DNA from: Cyclina sinensis
Lineage: Eukaryota; Mollusca; Bivalvia; Venerida; Veneridae
Assembly (NCBI GenBank): GCA_012932295.1
Contig: JAAONU010000001.1
Coordinates: 53,647,958 to 53,711,957, forward strand
DNA length: 64,000 nt
Direction: 5' to 3'
This document shows positions 50,431-62,119 of the stretch, one piece after another. Positions within the stretch are counted from its first letter, which is position 1. The number at the start of each line of letters is the position of its first letter. The notes under the pieces are model-generated. The model made no database searches, was not told the origin of the DNA, and saw only the letters and a list, made by a program, of their open reading frames with translations. A program made the translations under genes and the position numbers.

Positions 50431-50619
50431 CATGTAACTGTAACTTACACGCCAAGCACTGTCGATTCAACATGGAGCTGTATGAACTCTCTGGATACAA
50501 GAGCGGCGGTGTCTGCCGGAAGTGTCGTCATCAAACGGAAGGACGCTACTGTAACCATTGCAAGGAAGGCTTCTACAGAGACAAAAGAAGGGACATAACT
50601 CACAGAAAAGCGTGCAAAG
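50431..50619 (+). CDS. NTN1: Netrin shared exon 2 (LE2 domain)
   Basis: A TCTTTTCAG acceptor is followed by CA, which completes the Ala codon started by either first exon (Ile/Val-Ala-Cys). The 189-bp exon encodes one whole laminin-type EGF module (V-2): [42 protein letters not shown] and THRKAC, with eight cysteines. In netrins this module is basic and contributes to heparan sulfate and receptor contacts. The exon ends in phase 1 (AAA G) at a GTATGT donor. It is the only LE2 exon seen in the window, so exons 1A and 1B must share it if both are used. Confidence 0.96.
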
Positions 50620-53600
50620 GTATGTCTATTTCTAGAACATTATTATATAGCAACAGTGTTTCATCTTGGAATATACGAAAATATTTGTTTTGTCAAACGA
50701 ATTAACTTCGAAAAACCCACAGTTTACCGCTTTTTCAAAACGCTTTAATAAAATCCTCTACACTATTTACAAAGAATTCGGACAGGTACAAAAAAAATCC
50801 AAACGTAATCTGTAAAGCACATGCCCTTTGGAATCTGACATTAAAAGCATTTCCTATGTTTTTACACAAAATCTTCTTCAGCGTGCGTGTTTTTTCTCTT
50901 TTTTTCTAAAAACAAGAAACAATTAAAATTTATATTTTGAGCTTCATTATCCACAATCAGGGCATGGTTCAGCATTCTTCGGTAGCAATCGGTAGTAAAA
51001 AACGGGAACTATTTCATATGCCTGTTCAAATAATGAAAACACATCTATAAAATTAACATTCAGGAGGAAATATCGCTTGATTTTATCAGCTACGCATCGT
51101 TGTAAATATATGCAGGAAAGTATACCAATTACCTACCTACATTATAAAGAACTGAACTACTTGGCTAGCGATACTTTAATAGTTGAAATTTATGACAATC
51201 TTAGGACAAATTTGACGTGACTGAGCATCATTTGAGCCGAGATCACAGGTAGAATTTCATCGAGGTGGTTTATAGTGTGACACCGTCTGTCAAAACAAGT
51301 CTCAATACATCAAAAACTCTACCCGCAGTTCTGTACATAAAATACCCTATTTTTCATCTTCTTTCAAAAAATATATATGCAATGACAACCGAAAAAGGCG
51401 AATGTTTCAACGAAATGACAGTATGTGTTTAGTAATACTTGAATTACTTCCTTTTGTAAAATTATGCAGCATGGAACTTATATTACAAAAACAAAGTACC
51501 AAGGTAACAGTTAACAAAATAGGTTAACACAATAAAGACGAACTTGTATTTCACAAAACTGCAAGCGCATAAGAAATTAAATTTTCTGCAGTATTTGAAA
51601 ACTTGATTAGCGCAGACAAAATTTTATCTGCTCAGTGATAGGAATTTAGTGGAAGATAATTACAATTAAACATTCCGTTGTAAAGACTGGTTAAAAAATC
51701 TTGAAAATGACATAATGAGTTTAAAATTGAAGTAATACTCGAAGAGCACTGATTCTGGGTTTTGTAACAAAAGAATGGAAAAACAAAAACGTGGTTGTTG
51801 ATATAAAAAAAAAGAAGGATGAAACTTCTTGGCTGCATTTGGCGAACGACTAGTTCTTTATCTATATTCTATTTTTGTGTCAGTTTGTTTCAGTTTCTTT
51901 TTTACTCACTCAATGCATGCGTTTGAAATATCATAAAAAACACGTACCGGTTGTCTCCTATCTCAAACAAGACCCGGCCAGTTACTGCAACAAAACTTTT
52001 TGAATCCTGTTTCATTACGGAAAGTGTGAAAATAACGTGAATACCCAACAACGGTAACAAGTACCCGAACAATTTTCAAAGAATGCTTAGTGCAGGAGGG
52101 AGGTCTACCTTGTGATCTTATTTCATAAAGTCAAGGTCAAATTTTATTCAGGTTGAATAACGGGGAAATACTAGATTAATGCAAATTTCTGTTGAAATAG
52201 TATATCTCAGTCAGCCTTCTCTATTACACTGACTTAAAGAGGGCCCAATAAGTGAGTCAGTCCTCTCTGTGAAGCACCCCTGGACAGCCTCTTAAGAAAC
52301 TGCGTGGGAGCTGCCTATAAAATGCAGGGTGTCGCTTGCAGTACATTTATAGAAATCCAAATACACTGAACAGCTTAATTTGATATTAAATCAGTTTTAA
52401 GTGGCATTTTACCCCATTGATATGTCATTAAATTAAACATACAATAGAGTAAACAAACAATCAACAGGTTTTCAAGATTAAATCAGCAAAACTGTTGGTG
52501 AGCACTTTTTGTATTATGTACAATAAATGTTATTTTTTAAGAACACAGGAAGCAGCGCCTTCATCAGTTTAAACACAACTTCTTTAACAAACATGATTAG
52601 AAATAATCATTTAAATGATATTGATATCTGATTTATGCAGTTTTAATAAAAAAGTCACAAAGTCTGTATATTTGTATGTATCAAGGTGCTAAGTTTATAG
52701 CGGTGAGACTACAATACTAAAAAGCCTCATTGCAGTAGGAAGATGTCAAGGTCATGGTCGAATAAACAGTTTCGGAATAAATACAAAAATATAAATAAAT
52801 AAATAATAAAGAAATAAATGAATAAAAATGTGTCACTTGTAAATTGTATAAATCTGTAAATTGAGTATTAAAAAAAGGTCACGGTCAAGGTTTATCCAAT
52901 ATATCTGTTTTCGCGACGTCTACATCTGTCATTCTCATAATAACATCAGTATAATATACATAAATCTTAACATTATGTGTGTTTTCACAATTTCTCTATC
53001 CTTTTAATTGCTGTAAGCTATTAATGCACAATGAAAACTTCAACTTTAGCACGTTTATTGCTAGAACATTTGTTCGGTGAGCACAAAACGAATCAACAGT
53101 GTAAGAAAGTTCGAATTCGCTCTTACACCACATATTGTAATAAAGACTTCGTACTCAAGTGGTTTTAGTTTTTAGGGTTCAGATCGTTTGTATAAATATA
53201 CAAAACTACTGAGAAGTTTGGCAGTAAATGTGAAGACTGTATTAACAGAAAATATCTTTATTCTAATCAAAAGAATAAATCCACTTGAAATAGCAAAACT
53301 CGGGTCTTTATAGTACAGATATTCAATACAATCTGAAGTTGCACTCGTGAAAAATAGGACTCACAAGAAAGCATGTCAAATCTTAAGTGGGTACGTCCGT
53401 ATGTATATGCTTTATTTTTCCAAGATTTCGACGTCGAAACTTAATAAAGACTTTGGATATATATGCATTGTGTAGCTTAGCATTTCTGAATATTTTTATA
53501 AAAATCCTGAAAAGTGAAAATATTTTTTTTTAAAGAAAACTACTTTCATCCGTTGTAATAACTCCCAAGGGTTTAATCCTTTGAAGCATTTTACTCAGTA

Positions 53601-54791
53601 TTGGCTATCTATGTTCCTATCTTTATTATGAAAGATTATTCCAGAATATTATGATATTGTGAAATTTTATTGTGCAAGCAATTCGAGGTTTCTCCTACTA
53701 ATCATTTTAGATTTATTCATTGTCTTTCCGCATGTAATGATTTACGAGCCAATAGAACCTGCTTTGGAATTTTCAACATAATATATCAACGAAACGATAA
53801 CATAGAGTATAATTTCATAATATATAAAGATAAAATTGATCAAAATAGTATAAATAGAGAAAAAATGAGTGAAAAAATAATTACCCATCTTATGGAAACC
53901 GCATAGCCATATCAGTTCGTTATGGAAAGCAGTAACGGTTATAAAGAACACCAGAGGGACTACTTTTTCCTGTTATGTTTATTCTCATGCTATAACTGCA
54001 TTGCCCAGGGGCTATCATTTGTTGTATGTTTTGGCTGCTAACCATTGCTAAATGAAAACAAATTAACGTAGAGAAGATAGAATATATTTTAGAGTTGTAA
54101 TTGGAGAAATGCCGTCTGTTTTTATTCCAAGAATCATTGACCCTGAAATAAGCAAGAAAATCTAATTGGTATAAGTTTTCGTATATAAACTTCATTTTTC
54201 CATTACCAGTAACATTTTACCAGTAAACCAAAGGTTTTCAATAATTTGGTCTTTTTTGCAATACTTAAAAAAATCTGTAAACGTCATAATGATTGTTATG
54301 ACGTCATGAAGGGGAAGACGTCAAGACATCAATTTACACGGTTTTTGAAAGGATTGGTTTATTTACATATTTTCTACTCAAAACAAGGTGCAATGTTAAA
54401 CAAACACCCCAAAAACTTATAATAAGGAAACAGCAACAAAAGCGAACAGAATTTTTTTATATTCTCATGGCTGCCGCTGTTACTGACATATGTCGGACAC
54501 TTCAGCTAGAAGATATATCTGGCATGTCGAATTAGCTTCCTTACATTCACAGAGGTACCATCTGGCAGAGCGTAATCTAGACATGTTTTGTTTTAATTAA
54601 TTCTTTGTGAACCTATTCCTATCGGACTATTTAATTGTTTTTTGTAGCAGTTGTTTTTTTCCCCTTTATTTCTGTTTTTTGTTTTAGTTGTTGGTTGTTG
54701 TTTTTTCTCCTTTTCTGTTTTTTTACAGAACATTATTTGTAAGATATAGACATAGAGAAGATTGTTATAAAATCATTCTTTTATATTACAG
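50620..54791 (+). other. Netrin intron 2
   Basis: 4.2-kb AT-rich intron with no exon seen. It contains an (AAAT)n-like run at about 52791-52824, a perfect TGACGTCA palindrome at 54299-54306 within a short inverted repeat, and a T-rich tract (54640-54725) before the exon 3 acceptor. Confidence 0.6.
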
Positions 54792-54941
54792 CATGTGACT
54801 GCCATCCTGTTGGTGCGCTAGGAAAAACGTGTAACGCAACAACAGGACAATGCCCTTGTAAAGACGGGGTCATCGGGCTAACGTGTGACAGGTGTGCACC
54901 CGGCTACCAGCAAAGTAAATCTCCGATAGCCCCCTGCATCA
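54792..54941 (+). CDS. NTN1: Netrin shared exon 3 (LE3 domain)
   Basis: 150-bp exon, phase 1 at both ends (TATTACAG acceptor, GTAAGT donor), encoding one complete laminin-type EGF module (V-3). Eight cysteines occur in the order C-D-C, KTC, GQC-PC, LTC-DRC and APC. The match to the family is strong ([34 protein letters not shown]). In vertebrate netrin-1 this module forms a main DCC-binding surface. It follows LE2 directly and precedes the short linker exon. Confidence 0.96.
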
Positions 54942-55598
54942 GTAAGTCTTAGCACCTTAATCATTTTCTGTAGAAAAAACCAACAACACGCAAACTTTGT
55001 GAATTTCGTTCTCTGTGGAATCTTAATTGCATTTTGAATTAATAGATTTCTTGATTAAACATAATAAATATATTTTAAGGGTCTTCTGATATTTTATCAG
55101 GAAAGAATAAATGCTTAATTGATAACATACGTTTTACACAAGTACATATGTCCCGTTGTTAGCGCTGGTTGGCATAATTTAAGAGACCTGTAGATTGATT
55201 TAAAACAAAGTTTAAAAAAGTTTAAGCTTGAAACATGATAAAAGCTAGAGCTTTATTTCTTGATGATAAGAGCTTCTGTAACATATCAAGTTCTTTTTTT
55301 AGCTTTTTTTTTCATTTTATTTCTATTTCTTTTTGTTGTTATTGAAAAATGCAATTCGTTTTATCTTTTTGATTAGAACTGGTAGATATAAATGTGTATT
55401 TTATCAGTTCTTAAACCGCTCTCTTTTAAATGAACTGAATATTTATACAAAATACCATAAGAGTCAGTAACGCTTTAATTTTTTTATATTAAAGCAAAGA
55501 GTTGAGCCTAGAAAGTCGCGTAGAAATGAAATTTAAATTTTGCCGTCCATACTATACTAGCTGTCAACTGACAATATTTTTCCATGTTTTTATTTTAG

Positions 55599-55649
55599 AA
55601 ATTCCAGTTAAAACTAGACCTGGGCCTCGTCCTGACACGTCGGCGGAAC
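55599..55649 (+). CDS. NTN1: Netrin shared exon 4 (linker microexon)
   Basis: 51-bp exon between a TTTATTTTAG acceptor and a GTATGT donor. It reads K-I-P-V-K-T-R-P-G-P-R-P-D-T-S-A-E and then the first base of Arg. It corresponds to the Pro-rich hinge after LE3 (the K-I-P-V start is typical of netrins) that joins the laminin-like arm to the NTR domain. Phase 1-1 symmetry means its skipping would keep the frame. Confidence 0.85.
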
Positions 55650-55998
55650 GTATGTATACTGTTTTTTTTTTCGTTCCCTTTCAACGTTATATTCAGTCAT
55701 TTTGGAAGTCATCATATACAGCCTATAGTCAAAATAGTCAAGTACCTTGATATAAATTTGTTTGCTTAAACATCTATTATCGCATATTTTAACACAATTC
55801 AAAGCAGTTGCAAATTTTATCATGTAGTTAAGACATATATGTGCACGTAAATCTCTTGCGCTCGAGACATTTTAGGCGTAGTAATAACGAAAAGACAGTT
55901 GAAAATAAATTCTTGAATGTACACTTTTATTCTGTCTATAGAATCATACATGTCTTTTATTATACATTATCATATAATTTGATATTTTATTCATTTAG

Positions 55999-56070
55999 GT
56001 GGAGACTGTAGCAATAAATGTAACAAGAACAGAAAACTAAAGATGAAGAAATACTGCCGACGCCATTACG
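55999..56070 (+). CDS. NTN1: Netrin shared exon 5 (start of NTR domain)
   Basis: 72-bp exon (TCATTTAG acceptor, GTAAGC donor, phase 1-1). It encodes R-G-D-C-S-N-K-C-N-K, then R-K-L-K-M-K-K-Y-C and R-R-H-Y. This is the N-terminal part of the netrin C-terminal (NTR, domain C) module, with the conserved Cys-x3-Cys and KKYC cysteines and a basic character. It joins exon 6 to give H-Y-A-V-K-A. Confidence 0.92.
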
Positions 56071-56768
56071 GTAAGCCAGTGTTTAGGTTCAACGTGTGTT
56101 TGTTGTATCATTCAGCTGGAGTGCATAATACGCCACCATAGTTCTACAGTACTACCAGTACTGAATCCTAGCTGTTTTTAACAATCTTCCAACCATCCCA
56201 CATTGTCATGTCAACAGTGAGCACGAACTCATGTCCCTCGAGTAGAGGGTAGCTGTTAAGAGAGGCACTTTCTGAAATAATTTATAATACAATATATAAT
56301 TATTTATCACTTAAAACGTTTGCTTCGCCTTTCTATTTGAAATAGTCAGCAGTGTCTATGTTGTTTATCTTTGTCATTTTATAACCTTTAATGATAATAA
56401 ACAGTAATAAAAGTTTTTCCTTTGTTAGCAAGGGGCAATAACTCTCTCTGGAAATAAAGAGGGAAAAATTCAGTATGTCAAATTACAGTAAAAAAGCCGA
56501 GAATCAACTAGTTTCTAGTTATTGATCTGTTTTAAAAAGGCGTTTAACCATCCTTCAAGAGTAAAACCAATTATATAAGATAACTGAAAAAAAATCCAAG
56601 CGATCTCAGCAAAAAGTTTCTGGTTGTAATTTAAACTGAAAACATGTTCTGTAGAAAGTAAACACATTTGCCGTGGAATAAATCTACAGAACAACAATCT
56701 AGGCACTATTTTCAGACACAGGCGGAGTGATTGAACACCGTTTTATTTAACTTACCTTTGTTTTTCAG

Positions 56769-57118
56769 CCGTGAAAGCAGAAGTCGTTGCCAAAGAAAAT
56801 GTTGGGGAGTGGGTGAAATTTACGATCAACGTTTTGAGTATTTATAAGAAGTCTCCAGACAAAGCTCTCAACCGACGGGGAGAAACTTTGCTGTGGGTAC
56901 CCAAACAAGATCTGAAGTGTAAATGCCCAAGAATAAAACTGAAAGAAAAATACTTACTTGTTGGAAAATTGAAACCCAGCGAAACCCGACCTGGTTTTAT
57001 AGCGGATAGAAGAAGTATTGTACGCGTTTGGAGGACAAAATGGCAGCGCAGGTTGCGAAAATATATGAAAGCAGAAGCACGTGGTAAATGTCGGCGCGTG
57101 GGGTATGATCAAGACTAG
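56769..57118 (+). CDS. NTN1: Netrin shared exon 6 (NTR domain, terminal)
   Basis: Final coding exon (TTTTTCAG acceptor), 115 complete codons plus the TAG stop. It encodes the bulk of the NTR/domain C: A-V-K-A-E-V, VGEWVKFTINVLSIYK, LLWVPKQDLKCKCPRIK, EKYLLVGK, GFIADRRSIVRVW, and a very basic C-terminus (WQRRLRKYMKAEARGKCRR). The C-K-C-P motif and the final Cys are in netrin positions. The positive charge fits the known heparin affinity of this domain. With exon 1A the full protein is 610 aa and with 1B 597 aa, close to the usual netrin length of about 600 aa. Two AATAAA signals follow. Confidence 0.96.
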
Positions 57119-57513
57119 CTGTCACGTGATGACTAAAAATAGATGTAAATAATTGATATACCTCATTTTCCGTGATAAATGTACAGCTAAAAGGTGGAGT
57201 CGAGTGCGATATACTACTGCTAATGTAAATTTTGGAAAGATGTCCCGATAGATGACTGAAATATTGTAACAGTAGAAGTTAGCGATGAAATGCCAGGAAA
57301 AAATACTCAGATGTTTTGAGAATGGGTGTTATTGTGAAAAGTGTGAATGGAATTTTCTGACATTGGTGAAAGGATTCACAAGTAGGTTTGAATGATGCGG
57401 TGAACTATTTTACGATGATGAAAAAGGTGATACGGTTATTTATGATTATATATTACTTTTGAACATTGTTGTTAACGTGCTTGTTATATTTTGAGCTTTC
57501 CTTTTTTGTGAGT

Positions 57514-57519
57514 AATAAA
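57514..57519 (+). promoter_or_regulatory. Poly(A) signal of netrin (proximal)
   Basis: AATAAA about 395 nt after the netrin stop codon. It is the first good candidate for transcript 3' processing. Confidence 0.5.
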
Positions 57520-57903
57520 AGGTTCTATGGTTGTGAGAACTTATTTCAATGTTACATAGGTCAGTATCATAGTGACGTAGAGCTTTCAAATTCTAATGTA
57601 ATGATTAGGTAGCTGTTTACAAATCTACTTCGCAACCAAGAACTGTGATGGGAGGAGTCACGTGACAGGGGAGACTACACATGACGTCATTCAGTACAAA
57701 TTCAGCCAGTGATTTTTCTTAACGTGTAAATTGAATTTTACTGCAAACGTTCAAAGCTTGTACTACGATAGACGCCTTGTCTTTGGACTTAACATTATGG
57801 CGGACGTATGGCGCCAGCTGAATTGAGGCTGAAAACCGGGAAACTCGATACCATTTGGAACTTTATGAACCCAATGTTTGTAATGTAACCTTTTAACAGC
57901 TTA

Positions 57904-57909
57904 AATAAA
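57904..57909 (+). promoter_or_regulatory. Poly(A) signal of netrin (distal candidate)
   Basis: A second AATAAA about 785 nt after the stop. Between the two signals lies a stretch with CACGTG and TGACGTCA sites (about 57659-57690). Confidence 0.35.
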
Positions 57910-57919
57910 AGATGAAATA

Positions 57920-60900
57920 TAGGTTTAAGTAACATTATTTCGATAAATAAAAGTACGCGCATCACGTGAAATTACGTCATTTAAAGTGAAACCATTACAA
58001 GCACTCTGAACGTTGCAGGAGTTTTAAGCAGCCGACATAATAGACTTGATGAGAAATTGGTAAAAGCGGCCAGTAGTGTCTCTTGTATTAACATAGGATA
58101 TTTCTTTCATCTTTTTTTCATTTTAAAGGTTGTCAGTATATATTACTCATATTTACTGCTTGCTACATTTCTAAGTTAAAACATACTGTAACTTATAGCG
58201 TAATAATAACGTAATGAAAATATATATATATTGTCAGTTCTAGATTCATGTAACGCTTATAAAGATATTGATAATAGGTTTTATGCTTCGCAAAAACTGA
58301 AAATAATATACGAACTAACCAAATTTTCCCCCCTAAAAAAAACATTTTTTATCTTCCCATTTTTAAAATATTTTTTCTTTTGAATTGTTCTTACAGTTTT
58401 CTTAGAAGTTAGGACTTAAAATTCCTTTGGACAGTGTTTGAAAACTACCATTAAAATGATGTGAAACACCGTAGAAAAAGGTGTGTTTCTCGCATTGAAA
58501 TACTTTGAATTTCGTACATTTTGATTGAAATTGTCTGGAAAGTTCATTTAGGTAAAATAGATACCAAAAACCTACCTGTCTTTTGATAATGTATTGGAAA
58601 TATCATGTATATTTTACAAGGAAAAAAAGAGAAAAAAAGATTTTTACAAAGGGAAACAAAAGAAAAATGACTCTTACTACATGTAGATTTGAAAATGTCA
58701 ACAGGTTCAAAACTTTTAGTCACCGAGTGATGACAAAAAAAGTCATTTACAATTATTCTACTATAAAATACCAATAAAATGTTACACCACCATTGCTGGT
58801 TAATGAAACAGAAAGTTTTTGTTAGTTTATCTTTATCTGGCAATTTCTGTTAATTCTCATTCTCAGTTTTTTTGCTTTATTATATTTTTCATTCTTTTAC
58901 ATTTTATATGCACATTTGTTTACTCTCTGTAAATAGAGAATTAATTATTTTCTGTAAAAATTGGTCAGAATTTTTTTTTTTCATTTGCAATCAAATTTTA
59001 ACTGTTAGTTTTAAACTCACAGATATAAGTATCATGTCCGTCTATAAAATAAAAGTGAACAAACAACATTTCGTGTTTTTTATTTTATCAATGTGTCGTC
59101 TCATTTTATTGACGTCTGCTTTCGTCACGGCTGCAATTTTTCTTTGACTACTTTATACTTTTGGTCTGCTTTCTTTTAATTGAGATTTTGCAACTCTGCT
59201 GTCTTTTGTTGTTTTATATAAAACATACAGTTTGTCGTCTGCTATCTGTATCGTCTTTTTGATCAGCATCGCCATGTTGTTTTTGCAATTCTCCTTGTTT
59301 CGTCTGCTTTTTAGTGACGTCTGCCTTTTATGATGTCTGGTTTACAAGTCAGCTGTAACGACTTCTACATTTTTTTGTTACTTTATGGAGAATCAAACTT
59401 TACCGTCTGGATAATTTAGACGCGTGCCTCTTGAAATACGTTCTATTTAAACCGGCTGGTTTGTCTGAAACGTTAGTTTTTACTGAACAATTTCTAACAT
59501 CTTTATTTTGCGACCTGAAAATTTCCGTTGCCTGTTGTCTGCAGTATATGCCAGTTTTCTTCACTTTTTGCGTCGTCTGCTGTTGTAAAGCATAGGTCAC
59601 TTATAACTGTTCTGAGTCTGCCACAAAATGTACTACATCATGTTTGTATATCGTCTCGGAATATTTTCCAGAATTTAAGACAGTAAGTGTCCGCCCTAGC
59701 TGCTCTTAACTTTGACAAAGGTGCAAATTGCAGCTGCATAATTTAGTCTGTTGAGAAGAAGACTAGAGAAATTGTCAATTACTGAGAAACCTTTAGTATT
59801 TATGATGTACAGTATGCTAAAATAATGAATGTTCTGGTATTATGTTCCTGCATGAACGTCATAAGTAATTTAAAGTTACACTTTGAAAATTCGATAAGCA
59901 GAATGGAATAAAATATCTTTTTAAATATATTTTTATTTTGCCTTTTGGAGTGATTTTTCACATTTTTATAGTTTTTAGAGTAAAAGGGTTAGACGGCATT
60001 GCCCTAAAATCCTTTAAATGTTCTATTTTAACATTTTTCAAAATTTCTATTGAATTTGGAACTAATTACCCACCATCATTTTCCCTTAATCTGCTACGTC
60101 ACCAAATTTTGACAGCCTCTTCACTTATCTTCCAGACAGTTAGGAATCTATTTCCTGTGAATATAACTGCAGCAGAAGAGCAATTGTGACAGGACGTCTG
60201 GTAAAACACTTAACACATTCCCGTCCGTACGGACTTTGGCAGGAACATGCCTTCCGGCAGAATGGCGCGTAAAGAAGCCCGCATTAGTTTCTTCCATTGT
60301 CAAAACAACATCTTTATCTACACGTTAATTGGTTGTTCATATGAGAAAATGATCAGGCACGTGCCAATCAAAGTCGCGTGCCGACATTTGACGGACGGCT
60401 GTGAGTTTAAGATAAGTATAAGATTATGACTGGAAAACTCACAGTTTTGCCATTCTTCTATAAATACACAGCATGATTGATATACTGACGTCATCATCGG
60501 CATTTTTCTTAACTCTTGCTCTAAAGTACTTGTAGGCAGAGGTTTAAGTATATAACAACAACAACAACAACAACACTTAAGTAATGTATAAAACACATCA
60601 TCTTGGCTTTATAAAAATATGTATATCAAAAAATATATTTTTGTAGAAAAGGTTTCGAATAGACAGGACATTGCCTTAGACGCCGTTTTAACTTGACTTA
60701 AGGGGTAGCTGATAGTGTTAAAATTGTTTTACCACATTCTCATAACAAAGAAAACCTTTTTTAACTTTGCGCAAAAACACAAAAAGACACATCAACAAAT
60801 TTAAAAGACAGAAACACAAAAAGACGCATCAACAAATTTAAAAGACAGAGAAAATTCATGTTTATAAATCCCAGAACGACGACTTCTTCTATTTCAGACG

Positions 60901-61015
60901 GCGCACCAAAATCATAGTAAAATAAGGTATAAAAATCATTTAACATTATATAAGTGGTCAGAGTGACCCAACATATTGCCACTCATGTGTATCCATAGGA
61001 AAATGAACGTTTTTT
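57920..61015. other. Intergenic AT-rich stretch downstream of netrin
   Basis: No gene recognised. It contains a region with many GTCTG/GTCGTC motifs at about 59040-59660, a 12-bp palindrome GTCCGTACGGAC near 60223, a (CAA)n run at 60557-60576 and a 37-bp direct duplication at about 60770-60848 (ATCAACAAATTTAAAAGACA at 60791 and 60828). Confidence 0.45.
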
Positions 61016-61019
61016 TGAG

Positions 61020-61170
61020 GTTAAGCAGTGGTTACGAGGTTAGAGCGACAGACTTCAGGAGATCGCTGGTTCCAATCGTACAGTTAGGATTCTATAGTGA
61101 CTTTCTGCATTTGGCTACAGGTTCTGGTTTCCAAATTGTTGTACAATAAAAAGATTCAAACTAACTCTTC
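61020..61170 (+). mobile_element. tRNA-derived SINE-like sequence
   Basis: Plus strand: an A-box-like TTAAGCAGTGG (from about 61022) with GGTTAGAGCG just after it, then a B-box-like GGTTCCAATCG about 27 bases further on (near 61070). A non-tRNA body ends in an A-rich tail (ACAATAAAAAG). The boxes are degenerate and no tRNA fold is evident, so this is probably an old SINE copy. It is not the same sequence as the fragment at 290-370. Confidence 0.45.
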
Positions 61171-62119
61171 AGTGAGCATTTATCTTGACTGTCATACATC
61201 GTGATCATAAACATTAACTTTAAATATTACTTCGTACAAATAATGATAGAAAACTGTGACATAAAAGTACACCATATTAGATAAAAAGAATAGCCCTTAG
61301 ATGTTTTTCCTGTAAAATTCACGTGACTTATCTAATGACTGGAATATGAATTTATTATGGAAGAATTTACGATTTTCACCAGATGCCATTTTGATACATT
61401 TCATGCAAACACTTAAAGGTTTGTTTATCTGCTTCAGAGGACGTGATGACGCTAAAACTCTTACCTGCACAGTCTCTTCTCTGTTTTAATACATTAAATA
61501 TCAACTCATTAAAAGTGCTTTTCTCTTCAATTTCACGCGTTATACCGCTATTACCTAGAATATCCAAACAAATTCAATTGTTTCAAAGATACAGATTTTA
61601 TTACCGCTTATTAACAGCAAGTTGTAAAAATTTCGTAATGAATCAAAATGCGTGAATCCGCTCTTAAGCACGGATGTATGACACAGTTTGGAACACATTT
61701 TCTGAACAGTATGAAAACATTCTTGTTATGTTGAAAAAAATATTTCTGAACATCTACATCTACTTGATACTTCCAACAATCACAATACATGTGTAGTCGA
61801 TTATGACTGGAAGGCGCTGATCTGGGCAGAATTTAAAGAAAGAGAGTCCTCATTACGTACAAGATTAAAATAGTTCTTAAAAAACAAAGTGGGGAATCTT
61901 TTGGTTACCGTTGCCAGCCGCTCAGCAAATATGTTGAGCTGTAGCTGGACTGTACAAAGAAGGGGAGACCGTTCTAGAGTCGACTGTTCTGGGGAAGAAG
62001 GGGTTCGTGTGATATTGTATGCGGTACTGTAGTTCGGGTTTCTGGTCGGAGTAAGATGGTTGTGGTTAACCCATATAAAGTGAGTTCGGATTTTATAGGA
62101 ATAAAGAAGGGAAGATTGT

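Noticed and set aside
50254..50598. ORF running from intron into netrin exon 2 in another frame
   Set aside because: The LE2 frame with acceptor at 50431 explains the conserved part; the upstream part is intron.
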